64,000 nt of DNA from Brachyhypopomus gauderio (Eukaryota; Chordata; Actinopteri; Gymnotiformes; Hypopomidae), in the NCBI RefSeq assembly GCF_052324685.1, contig NC_135212.1, forward strand, positions 21,712,637-21,776,636. The letters are read 5' to 3'. The notes below the pieces were generated by a model. That model worked only from the letters and a program-made list of their open reading frames with translations. It searched no databases and was not told the origin of the DNA. Position numbers and translations under genes: made by a program. Positions 13,626 to 55,640 of the stretch are shown here, one piece after another (positions within the stretch are counted from its first letter, which is position 1; every line of letters begins with the position of its first letter).

Positions 13626-14360
13626 GCTGTGAGACTGATTGAGTCAGTTGAGTATATGCAAGCATGTCCAAAGGGACCTTTTTTATTTGACTAGCCCAGA
13701 CAGCAAAAATTATATAATTCATCTGAATAACCCTCCACAATGCAAGACACAAAAACTCCTCCATACATAATGATCCTCCTGTATGCATGTCACTGTAGAT
13801 TAGTAGGCCCCTTTAAGACCCTGCTCAGCAGTGACAGTGGTACGTGCTCCCCAGGTCTGGAGCCCTTTAGGGGGGGAAAAGGTCACATGCCCAGTGAGAT
13901 CAGCATCTCTGTCCAGCATCCATGCTGCTTCAAACTCACCCCCTGCCCCCTGCCACTCCAGCACAAACCGCAAACCCGAACATACTGGACCTCCTCAGTC
14001 TGAGGCAGTTCTGAGTTAAACGAGCTATTATGGGCGGAACATGATTTTATTAACTTATATTTGACTGGATTGTAAAACGTTTATATGGTGTTTGACAAAA
14101 GATTTCAAAGAAATTAGAATTTTGTGATTTGTCACTATGAATCATGCTTACTTTGATTTCAGATTGACTCAGATTGATTCAGAATATGGACAGAAAGTGT
14201 GTGCCTCATCTTTATCTGGCCTGCTACTGATGTCTGCCCCTCTCACTGGTACTGAGTTAAGCATCGTCTTCATTATATTTCACACAACAGGTGACAGAAA
14301 GCACAATCAGGGCTACCTACATTACCCAGAATCCTGAGTGCAAGAGGTAACTGGAACAAT

Positions 14361-14665
14361 TGAAATGAAATGAAATGTGCCATATTTTGTCAGTTGTGAT
14401 TTTTACACCCCAATCGAAATTTGTCCTCCTCCTTTTAACCCATCTGTGCAGTCAGAACACACACACACACACACACTAGTGATTAACTAGGGGGCTGTGG
14501 ATCACACATGCCCAGAGCGGTGGGCAGCCCTAGCCCGGCGCCCGGGGAGCAGTTGGGGTTAGGTGCTTTGCTCAAGGGCACCTCAGTCATGGCCTGTCTG
14601 GGAATCGACCCCACGACCCTCCGGTCACAAGACCAGTTCCCTAACCGCCAGGCCATGACTGCCCC
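14361..14665 (-). mobile_element. tRNA-derived SINE, copy 1
   Basis: Read on the minus strand, the head near 14665 starts GGGGCAGTCATGGCCTGGCG, with an A-box-like TGGCCTGGCGG and, further on, a B-box-like GGTCGATTCCC. It ends in a short A/T-rich tail repeated as ATTTC at the low-coordinate end. A second copy lies at 16264-16609. Both have a (TG)n tract at the same internal place, about 9 units here. The tRNA-like head identifies it as a polymerase III SINE; the fish family name is not assigned. Confidence 0.75.
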
Positions 14666-14983
14666 TATATCCCATTGATATCAGATATCAATTGGGATAT
14701 CAGAAGTCTTTATTTCTTTGTGATGGCTGTAGACAGATGTAGTTATTTAACCAGATTGTGACATGCTTTAGTTGGCAAGATCTGGATTTGTCCTGCTGCT
14801 TATCTCTAGCCTGTGTGGTGTGTGACCATTCTGCTAAGCCATGTCTGTGTGTTTGCACTGCCCCCTGTCTGTCACAAAGGGAACAGGTTGAGCAGCAAGC
14901 GCTTCGTGGCGAAACATTTCCAATCGCTCTGTCACCGTAATACAAGTGCTGACTGTAGTGACGTTGACCATTTGAAAGCAAAA

Positions 14984-14986
<3 letters not shown>

Positions 14987-15038
<52 letters not shown>
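14987..15038. repeat. (TG)n microsatellite
   Basis: About 26 TG dinucleotides. Confidence 0.95.
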
Positions 15039-15040
<2 letters not shown>

Positions 15041-16263
15041 AAGCAATCTGAGAAAGCAGAATATGTAAGTGAGCTTCAGTGAGCTCTTGGAAGCACCAGC
15101 GTATCATACTGCTTTCTCATGGCAGTTCGGAAGGATCCTTAGCCAACTGGCAGACATGTCCATCAGTAAACAGAGAAGGGTGCCCCAACCCCCACCCCAC
15201 GGACACGACTCACGTACACCTACGCAGAGCTCTCTCTCTCTCTTTTGTTCTGACCACTTGGTCCCAACCCGACCTGGTCGGCGGCTCTGACGCTGACGTC
15301 TGTGTGTCGGCGTCATGACTGATGGGCGTGACACGTGCTCCGGCTGACCTTGCGGTCATGCTGTGTTTTTCACACCTCGTGATGTGGCTGGAGGAGCTCA
15401 GTTGGGGCAGTGGCCAGCAAACGTGTGCCAGGTGCCCTCATTAAGTACACGCCATTACAGGGGCCCCGGATTACAGCCGCAGTGTGGCGGCACTGATGCT
15501 GTTTCGGGCGATGAGATGAGATGGACATACAGACGTTAATTTTAGTTCTTCATGCACCAGTGATTGCTCTACTTGTAGTCTGCAATGACAATGTGAATGC
15601 TTTTCACCTACAACGTTTGAAAAAGAGTCTAAAAAATACTTGCTGGTCGGGATGTGGGGGGTGGAGAGATTAATTTGTGGGGGAATTTGCAGCTTTTCAT
15701 GCTTTTCTGTATAAATACCAGAATGAAATACCAGATGGAAAACGGAGGGCTCTGCTGCGTTTTGACAACCATCCCATAGTCCAGTCACAGTTTCTACGGT
15801 ATTTTTGAATGCTGTTTGTTTTTACAGGCTGATGTGAAATGTGACCTATTCTTCACATTCCAAACATGATAAGTATGTGTTGAATGAAAATGTGTTCCGT
15901 GCTCACCGGGAGAAATGGCGTTAACAGCTGAGGTGTTACAACCAGTCTTAATCAGGCAAGGTGTCGGCTTATGCAAATGTGAGTAGTGGTTTGAGCACCT
16001 CCAGGCCCTCACTGCAGACTGTAATCACTTTAACGTTGCATTAGAATTCAAATAGAGGTTTAGTAATGACAGTAATGAGTGACACATAGAGAGAAAAACA
16101 TTTGCATAACATTGCGTTTCAAATGTAAATGAGTGTTTGAAAGCATAATGGGGGAGGAGCCTGTATGGGGGAGGGGCTTTCAGGGAGGAGGCTCTCAGGA
16201 AACTGAGTGGCTCTCTGATCTTTCCTTCAAATGTCCATCTGTATCTGTGGAGCATCTCATCTC

Positions 16264-16357
16264 AAATGTAAATAAATGTAAATGTGCCATATTTGTCAAT
16301 TGTGATTTTCACCCCAATCAAAATTCGTCCTCCTCATTTACCCATCTGTGCAGTTAG

Positions 16358-16421
<64 letters not shown>

Positions 16422-16609
16422 GTGATTACTAGGGGGCTGTGGTGCACACATGCCCAGAGTGGTGGGCAGCCCGGCACCCGGCTTCCTGGGGAGCAGTTGG
16501 GGTTATGTGCCTTGCTCAAAGGTACCTCGGTCATGGCTTCAGGCTTGGAAATCGAACCCACGACCCTCCGGTCACAAGACCAGTTCCCTACCACAAGACC
16601 ATGACTGCT
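16264..16609 (-). mobile_element. tRNA-derived SINE, copy 2
   Basis: This is homologous to 14361-14665 over its whole length in the same orientation. The shared parts are the ATGTGCCATATTTGTCA tail region, the (CA)n tract (about 28 units on the plus strand at 16360-16416), the CCCAGAG(T/C)GGTGGGCAGCC segment and the tRNA-like head with GGTCACAAGACCAG. The head is less complete than in copy 1, ending in CATGACTGCTC. Confidence 0.75.
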
Positions 16610-17019
16610 CACAGGCCCATTTCCAAATATGTTGAATATCTTAAATGCAGTGAAGTAATATGAAAAAGCTATGTGGAAAATGAATGGGTTCAAAGACCTA
16701 AGATGACTATATGAGTTGATCAAACCAGTGTTAAAAGAATTTAGGTTCTTCCTTTAGTAAGGTATAAGATGCAATGGAAGGCATGGTGGTATAAAAGTTT
16801 GTGTGTGTGTGCGTGTGTGTCCCTTTTCTCTTTTGTTCTTTTTGGTTTTTTGGTCCCTAACTCAGCAGATGGCTGTCTCTAAACCTTAATATGAATCCAT
16901 TTCTCCAGAGAGGGTTAAAACATATCAACAGCATTCTGTTACCAGTAATTAAGAGACGTAAGGTTTTACTGGCTGGCCTTCTCTTTCCCTCTATCTAGAA
17001 AATTAAACAGCTTACCTTG

Positions 17020-17021
<2 letters not shown>

Positions 17022-17055
<34 letters not shown>
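17022..17055. repeat. (CA)n microsatellite
   Basis: About 17 CA dinucleotides ending 62 bp before the frmd5 exon at 17117, so it lies within the upstream intron close to the acceptor. Confidence 0.9.
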
Positions 17056-17057
<2 letters not shown>

Positions 17058-17089
17058 ATATACATTATATATATATATACACACCCTGA

Positions 17090-36843
<19,754 letters not shown>

Positions 36844-37313
36844 AAGTGGGGTGTAGCTCTCGTGAACACCCTGCCCCGCTGGGGTTTGGGTGACAAGACA
36901 ACAAGCATGATGGAGGATGATGGGGGGTATTCTCCCGTCCTAACCACCGAGTGGCTTCTGTCCTGATTGTCCCGCTGATGCCCTGAGCCTCCTCTCCCAT
37001 GGCTCCTGTCTTCTCCTCCTTTACCTCCTTTTTTTGCATTCTGATGGCAATTTTTTTAATCTCCTTCCCATTTTGTTATTTTTTTCCTTTTTATAAAGAC
37101 CAGACTTTCCTCATGATTTTTCCCTATTTTTTTTTATTTCAAGTCATTTCAGGTATTTTATTTAAAAAAAACAAGAATCACAACAAAAAAAAAAAACTTC
37201 AAATCAAGTTGACTCAACAGACTGAAGAAGATACTATTCCTTATAAAGGGATGAAATATTTTGTTGCAACAAGAGAAGTTGCCTTCATAGCTATTTATTT
37301 TGCATTTATGATC

Positions 37314-37319
37314 AATAAA
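37314..37319 (+). terminator. Possible frmd5 poly(A) signal
   Basis: AATAAA about 470 nt downstream of the frmd5 stop codon, the first canonical signal. Later copies (37596, 41116, 42530) may be used instead, as FRMD5 mRNAs tend to have long 3'UTRs. Confidence 0.35.
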
Positions 37320-38293
37320 GTGGCACATGAAGCTACAGGTCAAAAGTTTTGTGAGAAAGGACAGGAAGGTAAGAGGAAGCTTGAAGTGTCTGGTGGACTG
37401 CCGATGCTTTCTAGAGATTTCACTCATAGTCCATGTCCATCCATTGAAACTGTTAACAATTCATTACAGGCTGCTATAACTTACAATTATTAATCTACAG
37501 CATCGATTGACATGAACAGTGAGATGTGCGTCATTGGGATGTACAAGTGTGCAAGTTGGACTGAGAAGAAGGTGATCAGTTTGAGGGTTGATGCTAATAA
37601 AATTTGGGGTATTTTGAAGTTTGGTATTTTGCAAGATTATTTTAGAGTTATGTGTTTTTAGGAATATATTCATGTCTGAGCAGTAGCAAGCTGTGGAGTA
37701 GAAATCCATTTAAAGAGGTTTTCTAATGGATAAAGAAACAAACCAGTAAATATGGTGTTCTGTCATGTGACCCACTAGCATAAGTACCTGTTAGAGGAAT
37801 GTCCCTGGTTGACCTCTTGAAAACACCTAGCATTTATAGATCCAGTCTAGCTAGATGTGCAATACTATACAATTTCTACTTCTTTCAGCGTGTTCACCAG
37901 CTTTTCTTTCAATTACCTTTGGTTTTCATGTCATGATTGCTCGGAGAAGACCTAAAGATGTCTTATTGTATAGAGAACACAGAATTTGTGATTCCACATC
38001 AAAACCTGCTCTTTCATTTGTACTCTGTTGATATCATGCTATAACTTAGAATTACAATAATGATGCTGTACCTTTTGTACAAAAGTAGTTAGTTTCCTAA
38101 TATATATTGACAGTTTTTTCCATGTATATTTTAACAGAACTGAAATGTTATTTTGTTATTGAAGATTAAATTATACCTTTTTTAGCTCTGTTTCAGGCAA
38201 GGTCTAGAACATGCGGAGTAAACTTGCTTGGGGAAACACAGTATAAGGCGTGTACTCCAGACCCACTGTCCATTACCGCCTTCTCTCATTCAG

Positions 38294-38309
38294 CCAGCAG
38301 AGGGCGCCG
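38294..38309 (+). promoter_or_regulatory. Candidate CTCF site
   Basis: CCAGCAGAGGGCGCCG matches the CTCF consensus core essentially perfectly on the plus strand. It lies between the frmd5 stop and the blm 3' end. Confidence 0.5.
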
Positions 38310-40128
38310 GTGCAGCCTCCGAAGTCAGGCCGTTGGGAGCAGGAGCGCTGCATTTGGTACCGTGGCTTAAACTGCAGTCTGAACTAAAGACTGTGTGTTG
38401 TTTACCGTTAATGTCACGTGCAACATATACTGTATATATTTTGAAATAGAGCTGACGATCAGAAGAAAGGTGTGGCTGTTGGCCCCGGTCTGCCCTCCTT
38501 AAAGTTGTGTAGAAGCGTGTGCATGTGTGTGTTGGCTGTGTGCGAGTGGAAGAAAGAGAGAAAATATTAAAAGAATATTCCAACATTTTTCTCCAAATAT
38601 TTTTTCTCCTAAAGTATTTTTATCGCCTTTCTACAGTCGAAAAAGCATGTGTTTCCATGCGTTTCCACAGGACAAAACTGCTTTAGAAGCAAAAGTCTCA
38701 GAATCTAGAGCACTCTTTAACAGTTGTGTTATTGTTATTTATGTCTTAAGGCAAGACATGATCAAGAACAGAAAGTACATAGAATATTTTATTGCTCCGT
38801 GTTTAATATTGCTGATAGTGATGTTTTGCTTTTAACAGCGGTTGTGCATGTGCATTTCAGAGTGTAAACAAGCAAGAAGAGTTAGAAATTCTCATCCTTA
38901 ATTTGTACCATATTCTAAGGTGACGCCATTGTGACTGTTGATGACTTTTTTATGCTTTTGGTGGAAAACAATTCTGAATCCAAAACTGAGGGGAAAAAAA
39001 TTTGAAACATGAAATGTGCAAATGTAAAAAATTTTTGTTTACTTTTCATGAGAAAAATGTTGAAATATTCACTTAAGCAGAGATCCATTTTTGTGATATT
39101 TTTGTTCTAGTGGTGAAAGAGCAGGAAGTAGTTATTGAAAAAGTAACAGTAAAAAAAAAACATGGCAAAGATGGTACTGGAAGTGTCGGCATTTGGCTTG
39201 ACCCTTACCCTCGTACTTAACAAAAGCAGTGAAGCAGGGCAGTGTTTGACAGCAGACCTAATTCAGGGCAACACACACACACTCCCCACCAGACTGATTC
39301 ACTGCTCATGTGTGTCGGCCTTTTTATGACCGCTAGTCCTCTGTTGCTTGGGAGAAGTTCCAGCATAATCCGAGTGCTCTGTTGAACCCTCTGGCTGCTC
39401 TAGCAGTGTTTACTTACACTTGTGTAGACGTGCCAACAGCAGTGGCTGAGACGCACTGGTTTGGAGTGGAAGCTGTGGGCAGCTAGACATGTCCGCTACA
39501 CTGGCGTGTACTGCCCCTCTGCTGCTCCTGTGTCCACGGAGCTTCACCCAGCTCTGTCAGATTGCACAGGTCTTGTGTCGTTTCAATTTGGGTGCACCAT
39601 TATCAAATGTTTAAGTCAAAACCCTCGCTTTTAGATTTCATTTGTTTTTGACAGTGCTGTGTCAACCCAGCACTGCAGCAGATTCTATGACCTGGCATTG
39701 AAGATGAAAGTCACGGTATAAGTGAGAAATCTGAGAGTCACTGAAATAATGCATGTCTCTTCGCTAAGGAAATATCCTTGCATGAATTATCAACAGGCTT
39801 GTAATGGAAGAATATCGCCTGAATCTATTTCTTTTATCTTAATATCAGCAAAGAGGAGGGGAACAGATCAGTGAAAATACACTGGTGAGTTTATCCATGC
39901 TCACAATTGCGATAAAAAAAGATGCATGAATTAATTTGGACAGAAGTTCACATGCATAAGGCTGTAACATATCACGGTGTGAGCAGTTAAGAAACGTGGG
40001 CTGGTGCTCCATGCTGATGGGCCTTTTACAGCAGTACGTAGCCTGGGAGGCCCATCCTGCATGCAGATGACGCGCTGGCAGCAGTTTTATAAGCAATAAA
40101 TCACTAAGGGGCTTTATACATACATATA

Positions 40129-40232
40129 CAGTGAGGCAAATAAGAATTTGAAGACACCGCAACTTTGCAAGTTCTCCCACTTAGAAATCATGGAGGGGTC
40201 TGAAAAGGGGTCTGTACTTATTTTCCTCACTG
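40129..40232. mobile_element. Tc1-derived MITE remnant
   Basis: About 104 bp bounded by CAGTGAGGCAAATAAGAATT at the left and TTATTTTCCTCACTG at the right, each next to TA or a TG run. CAAGTTCTCCCACTTA inside is shared with the terminal repeat of the Tc1 element at 2567. It is best read as a deletion derivative retaining only terminal sequence. Confidence 0.7.
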
Positions 40233-43041
40233 TGTGTGTGTGTGTGTGTATAGCTGAGTTGAAGTTTGTGCCTGAGCTCTAAATTGTGATCATTTCCAAC
40301 ACTTTTATGCTTTTTTCTGCTATAGATGATTCATAATCTAATGTTTTATCAACGGTTGGAGAAAGGAACATGAGCGGTGGCTTGAGAAGAATGTGTGTGT
40401 GTTCTCAGGACAGATCTTGTGAACACTGAGATCTGATGCGCAGACGTGCATATTGAAGTGGCCTGACTCATATTGTTGTCAGATCCTGGTTATGTGTGGA
40501 CATAAATCTGGCTGCATAACAATAACAGTAACACTTACCCTAACACTTTCACTTAGCACACCCTCCATTGGCAGGCTGCCCGTTAGCTTCCTGACCATAG
40601 TACTGAATAATAGATCCTAGTATTTGTGTTTAAAAACATGTCTCATGTATACAGGGCAGAACTAAGTACTAAATAAGTGCTTCTCTGGCCAAATCGTGGC
40701 CATGGCGTTCCAATGCCCACCAAAACATTCAGTTTGACTGCCAAGGCAAACAGTAACCATAAGCAGTAACATAACCCAACGCAATTTATATGCTTCTAAT
40801 CTAAAATGAATTTGTAATATGGTTACCATCTGGAATGGTGGACCTGCGTGTGCTTCGAGACATCTAGAGCTATCTAGAGCTATATCTGACTGCTGTTGTA
40901 CCCGACGCTACCAGACGTGTGTCACGCACCAGTACTGCAGCACCAGGGCCGATGTCTTCACCCGTGCTCAGCATTGGTTGTGCCTGTAGAGAAGCCACTT
41001 AAGCCCATCTCTGCTCATTGCAACGTAACCTCCTGGCACTCGGCTTCGGAAACATGGTCCTGGTGTCCCAGATTATGGACAGTGTGCTTTTATACATGTT
41101 AAGTAACTGATGAAAAATAAAGCAAGCAACAGGAAAACAGCTTGCCTGGTTAATTGGCAAAGCTCTTGAAGAGGTAGATTCTTGGATAAATATATACATT
41201 TGTTTTGTCTACTACATACCACACAACCCCCACACTCCCCACCCCACTCCTAGGAGCCAAAAACCTAAATCTCCTAAGGCTCTTAATCATAGGTCCTCAG
41301 TCTGTGGTGTAGTTGAGTTTCTTCATCCTCCGAAGAGTCTTCCTATGCATGGCATGTCCTACAGTAAAAAGACCCAGGCCATACGGAATGTCTGTATGGG
41401 ACTGTTCGTCAAGACCTGGCTCCCCAAATAGAAAAGTGCACTAATGCGTAAAGCAAACTTACTGATGTTGTAATGGCAGGGCACCTCTATGGTTAAAGTG
41501 TTAGTAAACCTGGCATAACATTACCACCACTACTAATATCATACTCAGTGTTAGTGTAACATTGACCTGCTCTGCTATTTTAAGGGAAGTGGCTACATCA
41601 CTTCACTGTAGATTGTGGGAAGGTTTGGCTGTGTTCTCACTGCACTAGAGAAATGAGGCTTAGTTGGGATGTGGTTGGACACATGCTTGCCCCAAAGCTG
41701 CAGAAAAACCATGATGTGCTATCATGGTTCTGAATGAATACCCACTCCAAGGCTCTACAAAGATGGGTTGTTTCATTAACCACATGGAGGGGGGGTTAGT
41801 ATTTGTAGCTTAAGTTGTTGAACATTAGGTGAAGGAACATTTTTTTAAAAGCAAGCTTGCAATGGCTGCAATATTCTCAGGTATATTGAAGCCAGTGGGA
41901 TAGTGACATCTATTCTCCAATAGTGCCTGTTCTCCAAAAGACGTATTGAAAACATGCATGTGATCGCCCCAAGGCCCAGAATCATTATGGTCCAATCATT
42001 ACAGGTCCACTGATCCAAAAACACTTACCATTACCATAAGTCTTTTTGAACTTAGAGAGCATGCATTATGACAGAGTTCATGGATTATTCTTGTTATACA
42101 TTTAATTATTATACCAATTGGCACATATCTGATCTGTGGTCATAATCACAGCTTTCAGGCAAAAATTGATTAGGTCACCATGGAGCTTCCAGATTTGTAA
42201 ATTGAACTCATGTAGCATACCACACGCACTAGACTGCTAGCTCTCACCTCTGATTCAGCAGATATGCACACATGCGCACCGGGTTTATGCATAGATCTGT
42301 GTGATAACCTGCATATACCTTCCACTCAGCATCGGAGGTCGTTGTTTAGTTACTTTATATATAGATCTACAAATATCCACACATTTATGTGCCAAACACG
42401 GTTCATGTTGAGACTGATTCATTCCAAAACCATCTTTGTACTGTAGGAAACTTTCCATGCGAAACGGTATTATATATTGTTTCTCTGATACTCCCTTGTA
42501 ACTGGTGCCATGGAAATATTCAAACTTGAAATAAACATTCAAATGTCTGAGTTTAACTTGTGGATTGTTTATATGTGTACACAATGTTGTGTAAAAGAAT
42601 CTAACCATCAGTGTACTTGACAGTGTTTCTGAATAACGCAATTTAAACACAATGGCTAGTGCAAATTACTGAGATATTCATAATTCTCTCCTGAGTGGCA
42701 TGAATATGTTATGGGGAATGTGAGAACGTGCACAGGTGGGGGGGACGGGGGGTAGATTCAACTGTGGGGGCATCATGACTTTTTGCCTACCTGCAAAGAT
42801 CATCCTAGTTATTTCACTGAAGATGAAATGCTGCCATATGATTCAGATTCAGATGATTCTTTAACTGAGAAAAGCCCCAGCTCTAGAGAGAGTAGATTCT
42901 ATAAACACGTGGGCTGCTTTCTGTCTGGTTAAGACATTTCAGAAAATAAATATGTAGGTGTGTTTGTTAGAACATTGTAAATACGCAAGTACACTTCGTA
43001 TTGATGAGCTTCAAAAAACACTCCTAATACTCCTAAATTGG

Positions 43042-43047
43042 TTTATT
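43042..43047 (-). terminator. blm: Probable blm poly(A) signal
   Basis: AATAAA on the minus strand, about 265 nt after the blm stop codon and the nearest canonical signal. Confidence 0.5.
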
Positions 43048-43310
43048 GATAAATTAACAAATATAAAATCTGACAAACATGGAACAACGCTGCTCTGTTG
43101 AACCAGTGTTCTGCAGTGCAGCCCTTGGGACCCACCAGATAGCCTATGACAATTAACCACTACTAGAAAATCTCCAATATAACACAAATGAAATGCAAAA
43201 TTAATACTGTACACAAATAAGACGGTGAACTAACAAGCAGAACGATACTTTACAAACAAGCGGACACAAACACAGACAAACAGCCAGGATGAGCCACTCC
43301 AGTAAAGGGC

Positions 43311-52852
<9,542 letters not shown>

Positions 52853-53430
52853 GGCGCGGACAGTAAACAAACAGATTCTACGCTTACTTGTTAGCCTAAC
52901 CCAGCTAGCTAAAAACACATGCTATGAACTAAACAAATATTCACTTCAGCCAACTGCTAGTTATGTACAACTAATGTGATAAACGCATGTTAAGAATATG
53001 CCAATATGTTAATTAAACTCAATGTAACACGGAATGTCACATTCTCGTAACACTTCGACTTGTCTAAATCTGTCTCCACCGTATTAAACCGAACTTCGCG
53101 CTCATCCTGATTTGTGAATCACACTTCCGCTTCCTCAAGTTCTTCTTCGGTGGTGCTACAACTGCGCAACACTGATTGTCGCCACCCTGTGTTGGTTTGT
53201 AGGCCTAATGAATTGTCACTTTCCTAATGCGCATTGCCTTAGTTTGTATACGAATTTATTTGTGAATAAAGAAATCTATTTTTTACTATGTACTAGATAA
53301 TATTTACATGGACTATTCTTCTGTTGGACGTACCTTCTAGTTTAAATTTTTTTTTGCTCTAGCACAAAAGTATAATAATTATAATAGCACCCTAACTGGT
53401 CTGTGTTGATATTGTTGTGGAACATACCAG
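52853..53430 (-). promoter_or_regulatory. blm: blm upstream region, probable TATA-less promoter
   Basis: This lies directly upstream of the blm start codon. No TATA box was seen. ETS-like CACTTCCGCTTCC occurs at about 53123-53136 on the plus strand, as is common in TATA-less promoters of DNA-repair genes. The transcription start is not defined, and a non-coding 5' exon could be present. Confidence 0.35.
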
Positions 53431-53732
53431 GGGGGTATTCCAGAAAGCGGGGTTAACAAACTCTAAACTTAACCCTGAACTCTGAGTTGTCTTACCCCGA
53501 TCTGACATACTCAGAGTTTTCGGTTCCAAAACGGCGGATCGGAGTTAAAGTAATCAGGGTCGCTCAACTCTGAGTAGGTTGACCCAGACAGAAGCGCGTT
53601 CACGCGTAACTATAAAAGGCATTCTTAATGGAACGCAGATAAATAGGATTTATCATGGACTTAAACGCGAAAATCAGCCGAGCATCGTATTTCACACCAC
53701 TGTAGCTTAGGAGTATTAATGACTGCGTATGC

Positions 53733-54024
53733 AGAATATTTAGATATTATTAAACGTAAATGTAATACTGCGGTAGCTGCTAGAGAAAGGCAGTCAGCAT
53801 GTCAAAAAATTGCCAACAGAGTTAATGCGTGAGTGAAAATGATATTTTTATATTTAGCAGAAGGGTGCGATTATATTATTATTTTCTCCACCTTTATAAT
53901 ACTGTATTGAGTTTTTAAATATTTTTTAATTGAACACTTACTGATTCCAGGTCTAATCTGAGTGGTGTGAAACACACATGGCATCAGATAAAAATGAAGT
54001 ATAAGAATATAGTACAAAGTGGTA
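53733..54024 (+). pseudogene. Harbinger MYB-like protein fragment
   Basis: Exon-like 53733-53828 reads EYLDIIKRKCNTAVAARERQ and continues SACQKIANRVNA, ending at a GTGAGT donor. After an acceptor at 53950, 53951-54024 reads SNLSGVKHTWHQIKMKYKNI. This is the Myb/SANT DNA-binding partner encoded by fish Harbinger elements. No intact start is linked to it, so it is treated as a remnant. Confidence 0.65.
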
Positions 54025-54149
54025 TGGCAGTACATAACTATATCTTATTCTTAAAATATATTCTAAAATATATTTATTTACAAGAAAAATGAAATAATGA
54101 AACATAACAGTGAATTTGACTGTAATGTATATTAAAAGGTTACAGGGTG

Positions 54150-55640
54150 GATGGTGGGGTGGGGTGGGTGGTGGTGCATGATTTAATGTGGAAAGCAGTG
54201 ATTGCAGATGGAGTCTCTGACAACTCCACCATCTCTGTTGTCACCCACATGCATGTAAGGTTCCTCATCTGTGGGCATGTCAAAGATGGTAGGCTGTCGC
54301 TCTTCCTGGATAGTTGCAATGTTGTGTAATACCACATATGCCATTATTATGTGGCACACCCTATCAGGGGTAACTCTGAGCCCCTTCAGGCACTGGAACC
54401 TGGCCTTGAGGATTCCTAGGATCATTTAAATTCTTGCCCTGGTTTTGCTGTGGGCCTGATTGTAGCGGGACTGTGGTCCAGGTGCAGGATCTGAATAGGG
54501 AGTCATAAGGTAGGCCTATAGGACAGGCAGGGATACCCTCTGTCTCCATGAAGGAGGCCGTCATAGTGTCCTATAATCACACTAGGGTTTGCAATGATTT
54601 AACTATTACACTGCATTACACTGATTTAACTATTACACTGCACTACCTCAGGCCTACTCTATTCAGATTTGTTGTACAGTGTGGAATCATACACGGATCC
54701 TGGCCATCTGGCTTCAACATTTGTGATGAGGTGAGAAGCATCACATATGATCTTGATGGGGAGAACGGTCAGTTCAATTCAATTCAACTTTATTATCATT
54801 ATGCTGAAACAGGGTTGTACAGCACAATGAAACACTTTTAGGCTAGGCCTCAGTGCAATTACATACTACAAAATATCACAGCAGCAATTACATACAACAT
54901 AGTGCAGGACAACATAGTGCAAGACGGTCATGGTGCAAGCCAGGCAATAGACATTAAATAAGCAAGGTAAAAAAATGTAAAATAGATAACAGTATAAGGT
55001 ATGAAATATAAAAATATAAGTACAGTATGTACAGTGTGTGTGAGGTAGGTAAATGGGACAGGGATAAAGTGCATGGTGCATGGTGCCAAAGGGCTGGTGG
55101 ACTGGTCTCTGGACTGGTGGCAAATCTGAGATATAGTCAGGGGGAGGTAAGTCTATATATGTCCAGTTTGAGGGAAAGTGGCTGGTGGCAATAGCTACGT
55201 TAGTTTTGTTACCATTAAAGATAAGTACATTATTCATTAAGGATTATAAAGGTTAGTACCTGTACATTAATGCTATGGATGGATTTTCTGTTTATGTAAT
55301 CGCCTTTATGTTCTAATGGTGCTGGAATAGGTAGCATATGTAGGTTCCATCAATGCAGCCAATCACTCTAGGAAATCCTTAAATTGTAAATGGAATGAAG
55401 TTTGTTATATAGCCTACTGCTTCTCCTTTGCTTAATTTCTTTATTGGTCGTGTGAATTAAAGACAAACCTACGATGCTGTGGAATTCCTCTTTGATGTCC
55501 ATAACTGGCTTAAGCCCAGGAAACACCACAAAACTGGGCACTAGTCATTTTGATGCCAGACATAGTTTTTGGACAGACCGACATACAGTAGCTTTGCTGA
55601 CAGATCCCGCATCTCCTACACTATAAAAAAAAAATTCCAC
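54150..55640 (-). pseudogene. HARBI1-like nuclease pseudogene
   Basis: Minus-strand fragments in order: GDAGSVSKATVCRSVQKLCL (about 55600), FVVFPGLKPVMDIKEEFHSI (about 55510), GFPRVIGCIDGTYI with the first catalytic Asp (about 55365), DASHLITNVEARWPGSVYDS (about 54710), a GDRGYP motif, then GILKARFQCLKGLRVTPDRV at 54360-54420. Frameshifts after CIDGTYI and near 54500, plus internal stops, inactivate it. An interspersed repeat interrupts it at 54768. Confidence 0.85.
54768..55250 (-). repeat. Probable non-LTR-type interspersed repeat inside the Harbinger element
   Basis: AT-rich sequence begins AGTTCAATTCAATTCAACTT on the plus strand, that is, a (GAATT)n-like tail on the minus strand, followed by TTATTATCATTATGC and internal duplications (ACATAGTGCAGG/ACATAGTGCAAG). 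It splits the nuclease fragments. A LINE- or SINE-type 3' end is inferred from the tail; the family is not assigned. Confidence 0.45.

Larger units (their letters stand above)
36844..43041. other. frmd5 3'UTR and intergenic DNA between convergent frmd5 and blm
   Basis: frmd5 (plus) and blm (minus) converge here. Poly(A) signals AATAAA on the plus strand occur at 37314, 37596, 41116 and 42530, so the frmd5 3'UTR could be about 0.5 to 5.7 kb. No conserved protein exon was seen. It contains a CTCF-like site at 38294 and a small Tc1-derived palindrome at 40129. Confidence 0.6.

Noticed and set aside
14361..14665. A functional tRNA gene
   Set aside because: The A- and B-box-like motifs belong to the head of a SINE present in two copies; no complete cloverleaf was seen.
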